Shown piece by piece: positions 61,701 to 64,000 of a stretch of 64,000 bases of DNA (the stretch's first letter is position 1; every line of letters begins with the position of its first letter). Below the pieces are notes generated by a model. The model had not been told where the DNA came from, made no database searches, and worked only from the letters and a program-made list of their open reading frames with translations. The translations under genes and the position numbers were made by a program. Source of the stretch: Sunxiuqinia sp963677175 (GTDB lineage: Bacteria > Bacteroidota > Bacteroidia > Bacteroidales > Prolixibacteraceae); the NCBI GenBank assembly GCA_963677175.2, contig CAXXES010000003.1, positions 248,001 through 312,000 of the forward strand, in the 5' to 3' direction.

Positions 61701-64000
61701 TGCGGCCGGAACAGCCTATGGAAACTTGGACAGCCTGACAACCCTAAAGTATCCGACTGTCATTACACTTTCTACGGCTTCATTTATGAGTACGAGTGCT
61801 GTTGGCGGAGGAAATGTCGTCGATGACGGTGGCGCTGATGTAACAGCCCGTGGGGTGTGCTGGAGTACAGCGGAAAACCCGACCATTTCATCCGCTCATA
61901 CGTCCGACGGCAACGGGACAGGAATTTTCAGCAGTATCTTAACAGGACTGGCGCCCAATGTTGTTTATCATGTTCGTGCTTATGCCCGTAACAGTGTTGG
62001 GGTAGCTTACGGAGAGGATAAAACGTTTATTATCATCCCGGAGGCTCCGGAAATTATCACTCTCGATCCAACCAATGTGACCAGCATCTCGGCGGAAAGC
62101 GGAGGAGATATCAGCAATGATGGAGGAAGTCCAATTACTGGCCGTGGAATTGTATGGAGCATCGTTGGAGATCCATTAGATGATCCGGATGCTAAAGTCT
62201 CCGACGACGGTTCCGGTGTAGGAGTCTTCCCAAGTACCCTTACAGGCTTGCTTGGAAATACAACTTTTTACGTCCGTGCCTACGCCATCAACAAGGCCGG
62301 CACATCGTACGGTAACCTTGTCGTGTTCACAACACTGCCTCCTGTTGCTCCCGAGCTGAGTTCTGCATCCATTCTTATTTCAGAAATCACAGATATTTCA
62401 GCAGTCGGGGAGATGGAGATTCTAAACAACGGCGGCGCTCCTGTCACTGCCAGGGGGATTTCTCTTAGCACCGACCGGATTCATTACCACTACTATCCTT
62501 CCGAAACAACAAACCTGACCGATATTGGTGTTTTTGTGAGTAATCTGACAGGCCTAGTCCCGGGCACAACCTACTATGCCAAAGGGTATGCGACCAATAC
62601 AGCAGGCACAGGCTACACCAGCGAGACTAGCTTTGTAACGGCGTCCGTGGCCTCTATTTTCACAATTGAACCAACTGGTATCACTCAAAATACGGCACAA
62701 AGTGGTGGGATTATTTCAAATCTGGGAAATTCTGATCTTATTGCGCGAGGAATTTGCTGGAATACAGTCCAAAACCCAACGGTTGATCTTTCGACAAAAA
62801 CTTCCGAATCATATACCGGCACAGGTTTGGGGACTTACACCAGTGCCATCACCGGACTCATCCCATACACCACCTACCATGTGCGGGCTTATGCTCAAAA
62901 TAGTGCTGGCATAGCTTATGGCGATGAATATAGCTTTACGACGCTGGATGCTACGGTGCCTGAAGTGGTGACGATTGATGTGATCAATATTGGCGGTGTT
63001 TATGCTGAGGCTAGGGGAAGGGTGAACAGTACCGGAGGATTGGACGTCACCGAACGTGGATTCTGCTGGAGTGTGGATGCCGATCCTACCATTGCCGACG
63101 ACACCTTGAGGGTCGGAAGCGGTCCCGGCAGCTTTTCTGCCCAACTGGAAAATCTGGCTTCGGGAACCACCTATTACGCCCGAGCTTATGGCATCAATGA
63201 AAAAGGAATCTCGTATGGCGACTCGTATCAATTTACCACCAAACTGCCGGCAACACTGATCACGACGAAGCCATCAAACATCACGAGCAGTACCGCGCTG
63301 AGCGGTGGAACGATCACAGGTGATGGCGGAGATTCCGTCACCAGCCGAGGAGTATGTTGGGGAACATTCCGCAATCCCACCTTGGATGATCATTTCACCA
63401 TTGATGGCTCTGATGTCGGCATTTTTACCTCCAATATTTCAGGTCTCAACGGAAGCACAAAATATTTTGTCCGCGCATACGCTGTCAACAGTGCAGGTAT
63501 CGCTTATGGAAATCTTGACAGTCTTTATACCAGCACTTCAACAGTACCTTGGGTGGTAACGAATGGAGTGACCGCTGGCGGGACAACGGCAGTGGTGCAG
63601 GGAACCGTATCCGATAACGGAGGGGAAACGGTTGTTGAAAGAGGATTTTGCTGGAGCACGGAGAAGTTTACGACCATCGATGATAATTATATTGTCAGTG
63701 GAAGTGGCGATGGTTCTTTCTCTGGAAATTTGATGGGTTTAATCAAAGGGCAAACCTACTATGTACGGGCGTATGCCCGTAACCACATCGGTATTTCATA
63801 TGGCGATGAATTGTCTTTTGTCACGGCAACCCTGGCAAATATTACTACCAATCCTGTTTCTGAGATCACGGGTACCAGTGCTGTCAGCGGTGGCATCATT
63901 AGCAGCGATGGCGGTTCACCGGTGACCGAAAGCGGGATCTGCTGGAACACCACCGGTAGTCCAACGGTAACCAATCCCCATACGACTGAAGGTATCGGCA
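58741..64000 (+). CDS. Giant surface protein of fibronectin-III-like repeats (runs off the window)
   Basis: The frame is open from its start to the window edge, more than 1750 residues. The start at 58741 (MHRKIELYLSCLWLFVAITL) places the signal peptide first; in-frame ATGs at 58687 and 58702 are alternatives. After about 200 residues of unique sequence come about 15 copies of a roughly 100-residue Fn3-like domain. The typical pattern is GGxITSxGGxxITARGICWS, then LTGLxPNTTYYVRAYAVNSA and GTAYG (consensus). Copies end near 59600, 59900, 60200 and so on every 300 bases. Such proteins are surface adhesins in Bacteroidota. The C-terminal sorting signal is outside the window, so export by the T9SS is likely but unproven. 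Confidence 0.85.
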   Translation, partial: MHRKIELYLSCLWLFVAITLLLSPQLYGQSDYFRVEADIPHLPVYQSTSDIISPGTGMLVYSRTDQKPMVYTGNFWVDFCSTLYEDDSAQDYFTVINGIPYLPEKVILPSSPSSGAFLYSRNDQSIVVSGGSGWVKMASMGETTLLPNDHFSTDNVIQTCFFPVLSADPSSAAEGDMYISIPEKSFRYCNGSEWLNIACQASVTTIPVTDLIGGTGTGGGMVTSTGGSAITIVGICWGFAANPDTTLNTRTRQKITSGDGLGPFTSSLSGLLPNMTYHVRAYAVNAEGVFYGEDLIFITTTTIPTIITLEASNLTSMTAESGGDITADGGAPITARGIIWSMNGDPLSDSDALISNDGSGVGTFPSTLTGLLGNTTYYVRAYAVNSKGTAYGNLVQFTTPPPIPPELNALVTISDITGESALVDANIINNGGAPITERGVAWSADGIIFQHFPSSDDTGSETGNFQTLLDGLSPGTTYYIKAYATNIAGTGYSSTTSFVTAAPAVITTVPPSNIAGFSALSGGIITSVGNSDMTARGICWSTEKDPTTDLATKTSESITGDGSGTFASSMSNLLPGTKYYVRAYAVNAAGTAYGNLDSLMTLDYPLVTTLAPASFMSSTAIGGGAVLSDGGSVITVRGVCWSTSPNPTISSYHTSDGTGLGSFSSTLTGLAENVTYYVRAYARNSVGVAYGESKTFIIIPEAPEIITLEASSVTSMQAESGGDITSDGGSPITGRGIIWSVNGDPLEDPSHIMTDDGSGVGLFPSTLVNLLGNTTYYVRAYAVNNAGTSYGNLIQLTTPDPILPELSSATIMIYNITDVSAVGKMEVLNNGGAPVTARGICISTDRVTYQYYPSETLNPTDIGVFISQLTGLAPGTLYYAKGYAVNSAGTAYSSETSFVTASPVQIVTIAPTNVTGISALSGGIISSAGNSDITARGICWGTEKDPTTDLPTKTNVAFAGDGTGTYSSSITDLTPGTKYYVRAYAINAAGTAYGNLDSLTTLKYPTVITLSTASFMSTSAVGGGNVVDDGGADVTARGVCWSTAENPTISSAHTSDGNGTGIFSSILTGLAPNVVYHVRAYARNSVGVAYGEDKTFIIIPEAPEIITLDPTNVTSISAESGGDISNDGGSPITGRGIVWSIVGDPLDDPDAKVSDDGSGVGVFPSTLTGLLGNTTFYVRAYAINKAGTSYGNLVVFTTLPPVAPELSSASILISEITDISAVGEMEILNNGGAPVTARGISLSTDRIHYHYYPSETTNLTDIGVFVSNLTGLVPGTTYYAKGYATNTAGTGYTSETSFVTASVASIFTIEPTGITQNTAQSGGIISNLGNSDLIARGICWNTVQNPTVDLSTKTSESYTGTGLGTYTSAITGLIPYTTYHVRAYAQNSAGIAYGDEYSFTTLDATVPEVVTIDVINIGGVYAEARGRVNSTGGLDVTERGFCWSVDADPTIADDTLRVGSGPGSFSAQLENLASGTTYYARAYGINEKGISYGDSYQFTTKLPATLITTKPSNITSSTALSGGTITGDGGDSVTSRGVCWGTFRNPTLDDHFTIDGSDVGIFTSNISGLNGSTKYFVRAYAVNSAGIAYGNLDSLYTSTSTVPWVVTNGVTAGGTTAVVQGTVSDNGGETVVERGFCWSTEKFTTIDDNYIVSGSGDGSFSGNLMGLIKGQTYYVRAYARNHIGISYGDELSFVTATLANITTNPVSEITGTSAVSGGIISSDGGSPVTESGICWNTTGSPTVTNPHTTEGIG
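59640..62660. repeat. Higher-order four-domain repeat within the Fn3-like protein
   Basis: The Fn3-like domains fall into types by their first strand: A (IITLEASNLTSM), B (ELNALVTISDIT), C (VITTVPPSNIAG) and D (LVTTLAPASFMS). The order A-B-C-D recurs: A domains begin near 59650, 60850 and 62050, a period of about 1.2 kb. The pattern shows that the gene grew by duplication of four-domain blocks. Confidence 0.7.

Noticed and set aside
1..64000. tRNA, rRNA or riboswitch genes
   Set aside because: No cloverleaf, conserved rRNA segment or known riboswitch core was recognised by eye; the only RNA-like signal is the intron-like segment at 19795-20060.

Overview
The window is from a Bacteroidota chromosome. 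Support comes from SusC/SusD outer-membrane uptake genes, ECF sigma/FecR pairs, lipoproteins with Bacteroidota-style lipoboxes, a PorP/SprF protein beside a type IX secretion (T9SS) type-B sorting domain, and possible TAnnTTTG promoters. The gene content would suit a Marinilabiliales/Prolixibacteraceae-like environmental or anaerobic lineage, but that placement is an inference and weak.

Layout. 1-0.65 kb: an ECF sigma factor reading out of the window. 0.7-8.5 kb: a dense mobile-DNA pile-up. A recombinase-in-trio (RIT) element with three consecutive tyrosine recombinases carries an IS630 copy inside its first gene. Beside it, an IS4-type transposase remnant is split by an IS91-family element that carries its own integrase. 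8.5-18 kb: a minus-strand uptake operon (ECF sigma, FecR, SusC, SusD, zinc metallohydrolase lipoprotein, DUF4302 lipoprotein) ending at a strong hairpin terminator. 18-24 kb: an ISAs1 copy with a 9-bp target duplication, a probable group II intron RNA remnant without its maturase, a GNAT acetyltransferase, metG and a second, broken ISAs1 copy.

24-31 kb: a nitrite-assimilation and molybdenum-cofactor cluster (rubredoxin protein, moaA, moaE, moeB, DUF4202 gene, nirB, nirD). Four of its seven genes are broken by an IS, frameshifts or amber stops, so the pathway looks like it is being lost. 31-39 kb: two tandem secreted proteins made of galactose-binding-like domains, an SRPBCC protein, a Nudix-type regulator with a perfect palindrome between it and a divergent GH3 beta-glucosidase, and a Tat-exported TIM-barrel protein. 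39-43.5 kb: a membrane PAS histidine kinase, an FNR-like regulator, an unusual 21-bp-periodic repeat array and a coiled-coil lipoprotein.

44-64 kb: a cell-surface locus on the plus strand. It has a T9SS type-B cargo-like protein, a PorP/SprF partner, a 2607-residue tail-fibre-like repeat protein, a second tail-fibre-like gene ending in an S74 chaperone domain (split by a one-base frameshift), and a giant protein of about 15 fibronectin-III-like repeats that runs off the window. Together these look like an adhesin or surface-filament system exported across the outer membrane. Several breaks in the window lie in homopolymer runs, so assembly error must be considered for those. The in-frame nonsense codons and the IS insertions are harder to explain that way.
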